Source of the DNA: Kiritimatiellia bacterium
Lineage (GTDB): Bacteria > Verrucomicrobiota > Kiritimatiellia > RFP12 > UBA1067
NCBI GenBank assembly: GCA_017959645.1
Contig: JAGDAE010000092.1
Location: 1-16,287 of the forward strand
Reading direction: 5' to 3'
Length of the DNA stretch: 16,287 nt
Shown here: piece by piece, positions 6,858-14,886 of the stretch
Position numbering within the stretch: position 1 is the stretch's first letter
How the letters are laid out: every line of letters starts with the position of its first letter
Translations under genes and position numbers: made by a program
The notes under the pieces: generated by a model
What the model was told of the DNA's origin: nothing
The model's database searches: none
Seen by the model: the letters and a program-made list of their open reading frames with translations, nothing else

Positions 6858-8219
6858 TCATTTCAGAAGCCGCGCGGCCAGAATCGCTCCGCCGAGCGCC
6901 GCCGAGTCGGTAACGTCGAGCGTTTCGACTTTCGCGCCGAACACTTTTGCTATCGTGTCGCGGATTCCTTTCGAGCGGCTCGCGCCTCCGGTTACACGGA
7001 TGGTGTCGAACTTGCCGATCCAGCGCGTGCGTTCAAACATGTTGAGCATTTGCCCCCTGATCACGCTTACGACCTTCTCGGCGTCGCTCGCCGACGCCCA
7101 GTCGAAATCGGCCTCGATGCCGGTCGCTTCGTGGACCGGGGTTATCTCCGCCTCGAAATACGGGAACGCGCGCTTGCCGGTGTCGCCGGCGAGTTCAAAC
7201 GCCTTTTCGTCGAAAAACGCATAATCGCACCCTATTTCGGCGCGCACCCGTTCCCGTGCCAGCGAGCCGTTCTTGAAACACGCCAGCGACATGCAGCCGC
7301 CTGAAGGATTGCCGAAAACGTGTCCGCAGCCGTCAGGATCGGTCCTGAATTCCGGCATCGCCGCGAAGAACGTGTCGCTGGTGCCGAGCGAGATCACCGC
7401 TACTCCAGGCTTGTCCGCCCCGGTTCCGACGAGCGAGGCGGGATTGTCGCCGGTGAAGACCGCGACCGGAATTCCCGGCCTCAGGCCGAACTTCGCGAAA
7501 TACGGAGCGAGCGTTCCGGCCGCCTCTCCGGGCTTGGCCACGCGCGGCAGCTTGCCGGCGAGTCCCGGCGCGACGAAATCGCAGATCTCGCGGTCCCATT
7601 CCATTCGCCCGAGATCGAGAAGATTCATCCCCGCCCCGTCCCCGGTGTCGACAGGGGCGTCGCCGCCGATCAGGACCGAACAGAGAAACGAGCTCACGAG
7701 ATGGATTTTCGCCGTCGCGGCGTATGCTTCGGGATCGTCCTTGGCGAACTTCATTATCTGCGCTCCGGTGAAGCGTTCGATCGCAGGCGAGCCGGTTCGT
7801 GCGCGCAGGCCGTCGCCGAACTTCGCGTCGAGCGCGCGACACTCGGCCGAAGTGGACGAGTCCATCCAGATCGGCGAGACCGCCCGCGAGAAATAGCCGC
7901 CGCCGGCCGATCCGTCCCAGGAAGAGTCGAGATAGACGCTCCCGTGCTGCTGCCCGTCGCCGCCGATCGCGTCGATTTTCGACGTGTCGAAGACGTCCTT
8001 GAGCTTGCCGAGAACCTTCTCGAGTCCGGCGAGCCAGAGCCTCGGATCGGCCTGTCTTACGAGCGGATCCGCGTTCGGCAGAAACCCGTCGGGGCAGTTG
8101 AATTCCGGCAGCTCCCTGCCGAAGTTCACCGACGCCGAGGCTACCGCCTTCTTCGCGCCGGCGTCATAGACCAGAGCCTTGACGCTCTGCGTGCTCGAAT
8201 CGATGCCAAGCGTGTACAT
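6858..8219 (-). CDS. xylB: D-xylulokinase, eukaryote (XYLB)-like FGGY subfamily
   Basis: This kinase phosphorylates D-xylulose to D-xylulose-5-P. It is a 453-aa FGGY protein with LGIDSSTQSVKAL (4-16), GRELPEF (34-40), DGQQHGSVYLD (88-98), SPIWMDSST (115-123), ERFTGAQI (148-155), GDGAGMNLL (193-201), VFTGDNPASL (254-263, with Asp258 as probable base), ISLGTSDTFF (276-285), CFKNGSL (314-320) and VTGGAS (409-414). Recalled from memory, this series closely follows animal XYLB rather than the E. coli XylB pattern (GQMHG). AAGGGA lies 9 nt upstream of the ATG. The gene follows the symporter by 27 bp and precedes the second kinase by 22 bp. It suggests that the operon also serves D-xylose, although no xylose isomerase gene is in view. 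It could instead act on L-ribulose; that would need an assay. Confidence 0.86.
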   Translation of the reverse strand: MYTLGIDSSTQSVKALVYDAGAKKAVASASVNFGRELPEFNCPDGFLPNADPLVRQADPRLWLAGLEKVLGKLKDVFDTSKIDAIGGDGQQHGSVYLDSSWDGSAGGGYFSRAVSPIWMDSSTSAECRALDAKFGDGLRARTGSPAIERFTGAQIMKFAKDDPEAYAATAKIHLVSSFLCSVLIGGDAPVDTGDGAGMNLLDLGRMEWDREICDFVAPGLAGKLPRVAKPGEAAGTLAPYFAKFGLRPGIPVAVFTGDNPASLVGTGADKPGVAVISLGTSDTFFAAMPEFRTDPDGCGHVFGNPSGGCMSLACFKNGSLARERVRAEIGCDYAFFDEKAFELAGDTGKRAFPYFEAEITPVHEATGIEADFDWASASDAEKVVSVIRGQMLNMFERTRWIGKFDTIRVTGGASRSKGIRDTIAKVFGAKVETLDVTDSAALGGAILAARLLK

Positions 8220-8246
8220 CGCCAGTATCCCTTCCTGCCGCCGCGC

Positions 8247-9968
8247 TCAGCCGAGCCAGGTCCAGAAGTAGATGTAGGCGGCGACGACGCACCCGAGAAC
8301 CGCGGCCGACGAAACGACGTCGATCCAGTTCCACGACGCGCGATTCTCCTTCTTGAACTCGGGATCGAGACCGGAGAACGTCAGATTCTTCACGTACTTC
8401 TCCTCGGGCGCTGGCGCGGTCAGCGAAGCGACGATGACGATCAGGAAGCACGTCGCGAGCAGGCAGCCGGAATAGTAGAGGTCGGGCATGAGCGCATATC
8501 CGTCGGGACCGGGATCGATCGCGTTCCACGTAAGCTTGGCCATGCCGAGGATGAAGCCGAGGCCCAGTCCCCAGACCGAACCGCGCAGATTGGTGCGCTT
8601 CCAGAAAAGGCCCATGATGAACACCGCGACGATAGGCGGCGCGAGGAACGACTGCACGGCCTGCAGATACTGGTAGAGCCCGCCGGTCGATATCGCCTTC
8701 ATGATCGGCAGCCAGAGAAGCCCGAGCGCCGTCATCACGACCGTCGTCGTGCGCCCGATGGTCACGAGTTTGCGCTGCGGAGTCTCGGGCTTGAGTTTCT
8801 GGTAGACGTCGACGGTAAAGAGCGTCGAGACCGAATTGAAGAGCGAGGCGAGCGAGCTCATCAGCGCCGCGATCATGCCCGCGACGACCAGCCCGCGGAA
8901 CCCGACGGGAAGCAGCGTCTGCACCAGCGTCGGAAACACGGTGTCGCCGTTGATCGCGCCGTTGGCCTTGAGCGGAATCGCGAACACCGAGCCGTTGATG
9001 ACGACGTGGTTGTGGTGGAGCGCGAAACCGAGCATGCCGGGAACGAGGAAGAGGAACACCGGCGCGAGCTTGAGCGCGCCGCCCCAGATCGCGCCGCGGC
9101 GCGCGTTGGTGAGATTCTTCGCCGCCAGCGTGCGCTGGATGATGAACTGGTCGGTGCACCAATACCAGATGCCGACGGTGACCGAAGCGAGGATGACGCC
9201 CAGCCACGGGAACACCTTGTGCGAAAGCGAGTGCCACAGGCCGAACTGCTCGACCATGTTCTGGTTCTTGATCGTCTCTTTGAGCACTTCCCATCCCGAC
9301 GCTCCGGTCGCTGCCGCCAGCTCGCTGTTGCCGAGGTGGTAGAGCGCGAAACCGGTCACCGAGAGCGTGCCGACTAGGATGATGCCTGTCTGCACCAGGT
9401 CGGTGTAGACGACTGCCGAAAGGCCGCCGATCGAGCTGTAGAGGCCGGCGAGCAGCACGGTCGACACCGCGCCGATCCAGAACGACGAAATCGTCGTGCC
9501 GCCGATCACGATGTGCACTTCGGGCATCATCACCTCGAAGAACAGCGCGCCGGCGAAGACGGTAACCGAAATCTTGGTGAGGACGTACGCGGCGAGCGAC
9601 ACCAGCGAGAGAATCCAGCGCGCCTTGGAGCCGTAGCGCCTTTCGAGAAACTCCGGCATCGTCGATACCCCGCTCTTGTAGTAGAACGGCAGAAACACCC
9701 AGCTCATCATCACGAGAACCCACGAATGGAACTCCCAGTGGCTTTGCGAGAGCCCCGCCGACGCGCCGGAGCCGGCCAGACCGATCAGGTGCTCCGAGCC
9801 GATGTTCGCCGCGAAGATCGAGGCGCCGATCGCCAGCCATCCGACCGATCTGCCGCCGAGGAACAGATCTTCCCCGGACTCGATTTTCTTGCGCCTGAGG
9901 GTGAATACGACGACGCCGGCCAGAAGACCGAAGTACGCCAGAATCATGATCCAGTCGAGTAATGCCAT
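8247..9968 (-). CDS. Sodium/sugar symporter, SSS family (vSGLT-like)
   Basis: This 573-aa integral membrane protein, rich in hydrophobic segments, should import a monosaccharide with Na+. Given the operon, the likely cargo is L-arabinose and/or D-xylose. It resembles the Vibrio Na+/galactose transporter along its length: FLGGRSVGWLAIGAS (36-50), AANIGSEHLIGLAGSG (53-68), STMPEFLERRYG (102-113), the SSS signature GGLSAVVYTDLVQTG (181-195), IWYWCTDQFIIQRTLAAK (267-284) and the second signature SLFNSVSTLFTVDVY (375-389). Residues matching vSGLT sugar and sodium contacts are present (Asn55, Glu79, Tyr269, Trp270, Lys300), judged by motif from memory. AAGGAG lies 6 nt before the ATG. It is the first gene of the operon, directly behind the promoter at 9997-10025. 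Confidence 0.9.
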   Translation of the reverse strand: MALLDWIMILAYFGLLAGVVVFTLRRKKIESGEDLFLGGRSVGWLAIGASIFAANIGSEHLIGLAGSGASAGLSQSHWEFHSWVLVMMSWVFLPFYYKSGVSTMPEFLERRYGSKARWILSLVSLAAYVLTKISVTVFAGALFFEVMMPEVHIVIGGTTISSFWIGAVSTVLLAGLYSSIGGLSAVVYTDLVQTGIILVGTLSVTGFALYHLGNSELAAATGASGWEVLKETIKNQNMVEQFGLWHSLSHKVFPWLGVILASVTVGIWYWCTDQFIIQRTLAAKNLTNARRGAIWGGALKLAPVFLFLVPGMLGFALHHNHVVINGSVFAIPLKANGAINGDTVFPTLVQTLLPVGFRGLVVAGMIAALMSSLASLFNSVSTLFTVDVYQKLKPETPQRKLVTIGRTTTVVMTALGLLWLPIMKAISTGGLYQYLQAVQSFLAPPIVAVFIMGLFWKRTNLRGSVWGLGLGFILGMAKLTWNAIDPGPDGYALMPDLYYSGCLLATCFLIVIVASLTAPAPEEKYVKNLTFSGLDPEFKKENRASWNWIDVVSSAAVLGCVVAAYIYFWTWLG

Positions 9969-9996
9969 GTGGCTCTCCTTTTTTTATTTTTCGCGT

Positions 9997-10025
9997 ATTT
10001 TACCAAACTTGCGCCGGAAACACAA
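9997..10025 (-). promoter_or_regulatory. Promoter of the pentose operon
   Basis: The minus strand has TTGTGT (10020-10025), a 17-nt spacer and TAAAAT (9997-10002), preceded by TGG as in an extended -10. Transcription would start near 9990, leaving an A-rich leader of about 21 nt with AAGGAG before the symporter ATG. The promoter begins only about 10 bp after the tex stop codon. I see no convincing operator palindrome, so its regulator cannot be named. Confidence 0.6.
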
Positions 10026-10035
10026 TATCCGACCG

Positions 10036-12225
10036 CTACAAATCGGCGAACGGATTGCAGCTGAAACCGGCCCCGGAAGACGGCGCAAACGACGTTCTCT
10101 GCCGCGTCTGCTGCCTTCCGCCGCCCTGCGAAGCGCCTCCGAACGACGGTTTCGACTTCGCCGACAGCGATATCCGACCCCTTGCCCGGTCGACGCCGAT
10201 CACGGTAACCGCGAGCCGGTCGCCCGTCTTGACCACGCTCGCCGGATCGCCCACGAAACCGTCCGAAAGTTCCGAAACGTGCACGAGCCCGTCCTGATGG
10301 ACGCCGATGTCGACGAACGCCCCGAACGCCGTCACGTTCGTGACCACGCCCTCGAGCTTCATCCCCTCTTTGACGTCTTCGATCTTGGTGACGTCGTCGC
10401 GGAATTTCGGCGGCTCGAACGTCGCTCGCGGGTCGCGGCCGGGCTTTATCAGTTCGGACACGATGTCTTTCAGCGTCGGCTCGCCAACGTCTGCGGTTAT
10501 GTAGCGCCTGATGTCGATCTTCTTCGCCGCCGGCGAATTGCCGACCAGACGCCTCACCGACATCCCGGCGTCCGCGGCCATCTTCTCCACTATGGCATAG
10601 CGCTCGGGATGCACCGCCGACGAATCGAGCGGATTCTCCGCCCCGCGTATGCGCAGGAACCCCGCGCACTGTTCGAACGCCTTCGCGCCGAGACCTTTCA
10701 CCTTCTTCAGGTCGTCGCGGCTCTTGAATCTTCCATTCTCGTTGCGCCATTCGACAATCGCCTTCGCGAGCGACGCTCCGACGCCCGACACTCGCTCGAG
10801 AAGCGGCGCCGACGCCGTGTTGAGTTCAACGCCAACCCCGTTCACGCAGCTTACCACTACCTCGTCCAACTTCGCGCCCAGAAGCGGCTGGTGCACGTCG
10901 TGCTGGTACTGCCCGACGCCGATCGCCTTCGGGTCGATCTTTACCAGCTCCGCGAGCGGATCCTGTAGACGGCGCCCGATCGATATCGCTCCGCGCACGG
11001 TGAGATCCAGATCGGGAAACTCTTTTCTCGCGATCTCCGACGCCGAATACACCGACGCCCCCGCCTCGGACACGGATACGACGATTATATCAGTGCGCGA
11101 AATCTTCTTGAGCGTCTTTCTCACGAACGCCTCGGTCTCACGTCCGGCCGTGCCGTTGCCGACCGCGATTGCCTCGGGGCGGTATTTCTGCACGATGAGC
11201 GCGATCGCCCTTTCCGCCTCTTCAGGGCGCTGCTGCGGAAAGATCACCGTCTTGCCGAGATACTTGCCGGTGGCGTCCATCATCGCCACTTTGCAACCGG
11301 TGCGTATTCCCGGGTCGATCGCCAAAACCGCCTTTTCGCCAAGCGGAGAAGCGAGCAGCAGATGGCGGAGATTCTCGGCGAACACTTCGACCGCCGCGCG
11401 GTCGGCCTCCATCTTCTTCTCGACCGAGACGTCGACTTCGCATCCCGGCGCCAGCAGACGCTTGTACGCGTCCTCGGCGGCGAGCCGGATCTGTTCGCCG
11501 TCCCTGCCAATCGTCTCGACAATGCGTTCGACGAGCGGCGCCGGGTCGAGGACTAGCTTTACCCACAACACCCCCTCTTTCTGTCCGCGCCGTATCGCAA
11601 GATAGCGGTGGGACGGAATCGTCGCGATCGGCTCCTCGAAATCGTAGTACTGCTCGAACTTCGTCGGCTCTTTCGGCTTCGGTTCGGCTACCTGGCTCCT
11701 GAGCGTCGATTTCGTCGCAAACTCCCGGCGCACCATTCCGCGCACGTCGGCGTCGTCGGCGATGCGCTCTGCGATTATGTCGCGCGCGTACTGCAGATCC
11801 TCCTCGCTTCCCTCGTACGCCTCGCCGTTCCATATCTTGTCCGCGAGCGGTTCGAAACCTTTTTCCTTCGCCGTCTGCGCGCGCGTGCGGCGTTTCGGCT
11901 TGTATGGCTGGTAGAGGTCTTCGAGCGCGCTTTTCTGCCAGCAGCCGACGATCTTCCCGCGCAGTTCGTCGGTGAGCTTGCCCTGTTCGTCGATCGACTT
12001 GAGTATCGTCTCTTTGCGCGAGAGCAGCTCATCGTAATACGCCAGCCGCTCTTGGATTTTGCCGATCTTAACCTCATCGAGGTTGCCGTGCGCCTCCTTG
12101 CGGTAGCGGGCGATGAAAGGCACCGTGTTACCATCGGCTAGCAGCTTCGCCACGGCGGCGATCTGCATGGGATTCGCCCCTGTCTCGGGAACCATCCTCG
12201 CTATCGTTTCCTGGTTTATCGTCAT
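10036..12225 (-). CDS. tex: Tex-type RNA-binding transcription accessory protein
   Basis: Tex is a cytoplasmic nucleic-acid-binding protein linked to transcription fidelity and stress tolerance; its exact role is not settled. The 729-aa protein shows the family layout. The helical N-terminal domain includes VPFIARYRKEAHGNLDE (35-51) and ALEDLYQPYKPKRRTRA (100-116). A YqgF/RuvC-like domain starts at VLAIDPGIRTGCKVA (300-314) and includes VGNGTAGRETE (355-365) and SVYSASEIARKEFPDLD (391-407). Helix-hairpin-helix repeats lie at about 473-530 (LLERVSGVGASLAKAIV, LKKVKGLGAKAFEQCAGFLR). An S1 domain lies at about 618-690 (FGAFVDIGVHQDGLVHVSELS). A Gly/Gln/Ser-rich tail follows. The frame runs 48 codons further upstream into trmB. 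I start at ATG 12225 because the family begins there and it overlaps the trmB stop as ATGA. Confidence 0.96.
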   Translation of the reverse strand: MTINQETIARMVPETGANPMQIAAVAKLLADGNTVPFIARYRKEAHGNLDEVKIGKIQERLAYYDELLSRKETILKSIDEQGKLTDELRGKIVGCWQKSALEDLYQPYKPKRRTRAQTAKEKGFEPLADKIWNGEAYEGSEEDLQYARDIIAERIADDADVRGMVRREFATKSTLRSQVAEPKPKEPTKFEQYYDFEEPIATIPSHRYLAIRRGQKEGVLWVKLVLDPAPLVERIVETIGRDGEQIRLAAEDAYKRLLAPGCEVDVSVEKKMEADRAAVEVFAENLRHLLLASPLGEKAVLAIDPGIRTGCKVAMMDATGKYLGKTVIFPQQRPEEAERAIALIVQKYRPEAIAVGNGTAGRETEAFVRKTLKKISRTDIIVVSVSEAGASVYSASEIARKEFPDLDLTVRGAISIGRRLQDPLAELVKIDPKAIGVGQYQHDVHQPLLGAKLDEVVVSCVNGVGVELNTASAPLLERVSGVGASLAKAIVEWRNENGRFKSRDDLKKVKGLGAKAFEQCAGFLRIRGAENPLDSSAVHPERYAIVEKMAADAGMSVRRLVGNSPAAKKIDIRRYITADVGEPTLKDIVSELIKPGRDPRATFEPPKFRDDVTKIEDVKEGMKLEGVVTNVTAFGAFVDIGVHQDGLVHVSELSDGFVGDPASVVKTGDRLAVTVIGVDRARGRISLSAKSKPSFGGASQGGGRQQTRQRTSFAPSSGAGFSCNPFADL

Positions 12226-12869
12226 CTTCTTGCTATCCCTTCGCGCGGCTCGGCCTCGGGCGGTATCTTCAAGGGTTCCAGTTCGCCGTCCTCCGCCGGC
12301 AGAGATTTCCACGCCGCGCTGTATATCGGCAGACCCTGACCGCGGAACATCGTTTCGAATTCCGTCCACACCTGCGGCGGACGCGCCATCGGCTCAACCG
12401 GTTTGAAGCGCACGTCTGCCGCGAAAAATTCGCACACCGCCTCGAAATACTCCTTGTGGTCGGTCGCGAACTCGATCTTCCCGCCGATCTCGAGCCGTTT
12501 CCACAGCGCGTTGAGGAAGAGCGGACCGAACAGCCGGTGCGAGCGGTGTTTTTTCTTCGGCCACGGATCGGGAAAGAACACGTATACCCTGCGCACGTGG
12601 TGCGCGGGCAGCAGATAGTGGAACGTGTACAGAGCCTCGAGCCGCAGCACTTTCGCGTTGGCTATATTGCCGCGCCGACACTTGCCGTCGAAAAGGCGCA
12701 CGCGCTCGAGCATGCGCTCTATCCCGAGAAAATCGCAGTCGGGGTTTTCCTTCGCCCTCGCCGTCAGGAACTTTCCCTTTCCGCAGCCGACTTCGATTTC
12801 GAGCGGACGCGAAAGGTCGAAATCGAGCGGTTTGCAAGGGTCGTCAACGCGCAGAATGCTGTCGCTCAT
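12222..12869 (-). CDS. trmB: tRNA (guanine-N7)-methyltransferase
   Basis: TrmB makes m7G46 in the variable loop of tRNA with S-adenosylmethionine. The 215-aa protein has the SAM-binding motif EIEVGCGKGKFL (24-35), DFLGIE (46-51), the hallmark FPDPWPKKKHRSHRL (99-113), FATDHKEY (134-141) and TEFETMFRGQG (169-179), where the family has TEFE and related forms. The open frame extends almost 200 codons upstream, but that part is the antisense-like shadow of pgpA and neighbours. The start at ATG 12869 is chosen because it overlaps the pgpA stop (ATGA) and precedes the conserved region at normal length. It ends overlapping the tex start in the same way, so pgpA, trmB and tex are likely translated as a coupled set. 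Confidence 0.96.
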   Translation of the reverse strand: MSDSILRVDDPCKPLDFDLSRPLEIEVGCGKGKFLTARAKENPDCDFLGIERMLERVRLFDGKCRRGNIANAKVLRLEALYTFHYLLPAHHVRRVYVFFPDPWPKKKHRSHRLFGPLFLNALWKRLEIGGKIEFATDHKEYFEAVCEFFAADVRFKPVEPMARPPQVWTEFETMFRGQGLPIYSAAWKSLPAEDGELEPLKIPPEAEPREGIARR

Positions 12870-13330
12870 CTGAAGAAAGCCGCGTAGACCAGCCAGTTTG
12901 CGCCGAGAGCGTAGATGTTGGCGAAGAAATCGTCGGCCACGATTCCCCTGCCGCCGGGTATCGCCTGCAGCGACCGGCAAGGCGGCGGCTTGACGATGTC
13001 GATGATGCGCACGATGGCGAAAAACGCCGCCATCGCCGTCCACGGAAGATCGGCGAGGGGAATGCCGATCGTCGCTATCGGAAACAGCATCCATTCGTCG
13101 GCGGTTATCCTGCCATCGTCCTTTATCCCCAGCATGCGCTCCGCCGCGCCGCAGAACGGGATCGCCAGAAACGCGAAGCCGAGGCACGCCGGCAGCTGCA
13201 GAAAGACCGGCAGCGACGAAACCGCGTAGGCGAGCGCGACCCCCGGCAGCGACCCGAACGTGCCGGGCGCGAACGGAGCGACCAGCCCGAGTCCGAAGCC
13301 CGAAGCGACGAAGAGAACGGCTTTGCCCAT
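12866..13330 (-). CDS. pgpA: Phosphatidylglycerophosphatase A family protein
   Basis: PgpA removes the phosphate of phosphatidylglycerol-3-phosphate at the inner membrane to give phosphatidylglycerol. The 154-aa protein carries the family motifs APFAPGTFGSLPG (18-30), DDGRITADEW (71-80), IDIVKPPPCRSLQ (110-122) and GGRGIVADDFFANIYA (126-141). The acidic residues expected for a metal-dependent phosphatase are in the second and last of these, and hydrophobic stretches around 5-20, 32-62, 83-110 and 140-153 fit several membrane segments. The ATG at 13330 starts 8 bp after the stop of the esterase gene, without a clear SD sequence. The stop overlaps the trmB ATG. The longer upstream frame is a shadow of the esterase. 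Confidence 0.92.
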   Translation of the reverse strand: MGKAVLFVASGFGLGLVAPFAPGTFGSLPGVALAYAVSSLPVFLQLPACLGFAFLAIPFCGAAERMLGIKDDGRITADEWMLFPIATIGIPLADLPWTAMAAFFAIVRIIDIVKPPPCRSLQAIPGGRGIVADDFFANIYALGANWLVYAAFFR

Positions 13331-13338
13331 CGCGGCGC

Positions 13339-14835
13339 TCAATCCAGCCGCTTCTCGAACGGCGCGAGCGGAAGCCCCGAATCGGCGAAGAGAGCCCCCC
13401 GCCACGGGAACTCGTGCAGATAGCGTACCGCGACCGGCTCCGCGACTTCGTCCGAGACGACGACAAGCTCGCTGCCGGCGACCTCGCCGTTGGTCACCCA
13501 CTCCTCGGCGGCACGGCGCCCGCCGTTGGAATTGGCCAGCCACGCCTTCTTCCAGACTCCGTCCGCTCCGCACACCTCGAACGGAACCTCGACCGACCAG
13601 TCTGGATTGTACAGCCGCCACACGCTCACGCCGGGAACCGACAGCACGAGCGAGTTCCCCTCGCGGCGCATCGAGGAAACCCGCGGATAGTCGGCGATTA
13701 CGGAATCGAACCCATAGTCGCGCTTCATCGCCAGCGCCGCGAGACGGTCGCCTATGTACCGCTTCTCGTTGGGATGGATGTCGTGGATGTTGCCGACGTC
13801 GCACGAGACGGCCATCCCCGCGTTCGGCTCCTCGTCAGCGAACTTCTCCTGCTGCAGCTGGATGTCCCACCAGCTGTTCTTCCACGGCGCGAGCTGCACG
13901 AAGTAGAGCTTCAGCGATGGGTTTTCGAACACTTTGGACCAGCCGTCGTAGAGCGCGTGCATCTTGTCGCAGTAGCGCCACGCCTCGCCGGCGTTGTGGC
14001 AGCCCTGGTACCAGATGAAGCCCTTGATCGCGAACGGCGTCCACGGCGCGACCATTTCGTTGAAGAGCACCGTCGGCTGCTGCCACGGATCGTATATCGG
14101 CGCGACCGCCTGCCAGCCCTCGAGCTCGTCCTTGCCGCGTATCTTCCATTCCGCCGTGTCGCGTATCGAGTCCGGGCAGTTCTCGTATCCTTCGCGCGGG
14201 GTCCATGCGTCGATGTTGGTTCCGCCCCAGTACGTGCCGACGATGCCGACCGGAACTTTGGTCGCGCGGTGTATCTGGAGAGCGAAATACACCCCCATCG
14301 CCGAGAACGAATGCGGCGGCATCAGATTGTCGTGGTTGAATTCCTTCCACTCCGTGAACTCGCCCGTGTACTCCCTTTTCGGCTCCGGCGACCAGTCGTA
14401 GTCGGCGCAGTAGGCGTAGCGTATCAGCGGCTCGTCGATCAGCTGCGCCATCATCAGCCCCTCCCGGTCCATGAAATGCGGCGAGCCGACGAGCGGCATC
14501 TCGGTGTTGGACTGGCCAGCGCAGAACCACACCTCTCCGACCAGAACGTCCTTGATCTCGATGTCGTTGACCTTGAAGACCCTCCCGGCGGACGAGGCCT
14601 CCATCGCCGGCAGGCGCACGGACCAGCGGCCGTCGGCGCCAGCCGACGTCTCTGCCGTCGCGCCGCCGAAGGATACCTTGACCTTCTCGCCCGGATCGGC
14701 GGTTCCCCAGACCGGCAGTTCGACCGAGCGCTGGAGCACCATTTTGTCCTTGAACGGCGTGCCTGGCACGACCGTCGCTCCGGCCGGCGCCGCAGATGCG
14801 ATCGCCGCCGCCAACATTATCGCTGTCTTTTTCAT
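13339..14835 (-). CDS. Secreted SGNH-type sialate O-acetylesterase-like protein
   Basis: Probably an exported carbohydrate esterase that removes acetyl groups from sialic acid, xylan or other glycans; the substrate is not fixed by sequence. From the ATG at 14835 the 498-aa protein begins with a signal peptide (MKKTAIMLAAAIASAAPAGA). An N-terminal beta domain (PFKDKMVLQRSVELPVWG) follows, then the nucleophile block CAGQSNTEM with Ser109, GTYWGGTNIDAW (200-211), IWYQGCHNAG (274-283), and DIHPNEKRYIGDRLA with the probable Asp352/His354 of the triad. The family usually has WYQGE; here the Glu is Cys279. GGGA lies 7 nt upstream of the ATG. An in-frame TTG at 14856 adds seven residues but lacks an SD sequence. 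The gene lies 51 bp after the nucleotidyltransferase and 8 bp before pgpA, so it is probably co-transcribed with them. Confidence 0.86.
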   Translation of the reverse strand: MKKTAIMLAAAIASAAPAGATVVPGTPFKDKMVLQRSVELPVWGTADPGEKVKVSFGGATAETSAGADGRWSVRLPAMEASSAGRVFKVNDIEIKDVLVGEVWFCAGQSNTEMPLVGSPHFMDREGLMMAQLIDEPLIRYAYCADYDWSPEPKREYTGEFTEWKEFNHDNLMPPHSFSAMGVYFALQIHRATKVPVGIVGTYWGGTNIDAWTPREGYENCPDSIRDTAEWKIRGKDELEGWQAVAPIYDPWQQPTVLFNEMVAPWTPFAIKGFIWYQGCHNAGEAWRYCDKMHALYDGWSKVFENPSLKLYFVQLAPWKNSWWDIQLQQEKFADEEPNAGMAVSCDVGNIHDIHPNEKRYIGDRLAALAMKRDYGFDSVIADYPRVSSMRREGNSLVLSVPGVSVWRLYNPDWSVEVPFEVCGADGVWKKAWLANSNGGRRAAEEWVTNGEVAGSELVVVSDEVAEPVAVRYLHEFPWRGALFADSGLPLAPFEKRLD

Positions 14836-14886
14836 CGTTTTTCCCGATTGTGTCAAATTCTCATTGTCCCCGTCTGCGCCCGCCGT

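Noticed and set aside
7320..9377. 685-aa plus-strand open frame
   Set aside because: Extremely rich in Arg, Glu, Asp and His, crossing antisense to both the xylulokinase and the symporter genes; no domain or SD sequence.
9969..10035. AraR- or AraC-like operator in the pentose promoter region
   Set aside because: Only loose TTG...CAA symmetry is visible around the -35 box; no convincing palindrome or direct repeat.
9802..10968. 388-aa plus-strand open frame
   Set aside because: Runs antisense across the symporter, the pentose promoter and tex. Composition is that of a shadow frame.
12226..12369. 48-residue N-terminal extension of Tex
   Set aside because: It lies inside trmB in another frame and is not Tex-like. 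ATG 12225 matches the family start and couples with the trmB stop.
12870..13466. About 200-residue N-terminal extension of TrmB
   Set aside because: It overlaps pgpA in another frame and is Arg/Ser-rich. The conserved methyltransferase begins after ATG 12869.
13331..13804. N-terminal extension of PgpA
   Set aside because: It overlaps the esterase gene out of frame. The family-length protein starts at ATG 13330.
14836..14856. TTGACA at 14851-14856 as a -35 box for the esterase
   Set aside because: No acceptable -10 box lies 15-19 nt downstream, and the gene already begins there. The same bases include the in-frame TTG start, which lacks an SD sequence, so I did not use that either.
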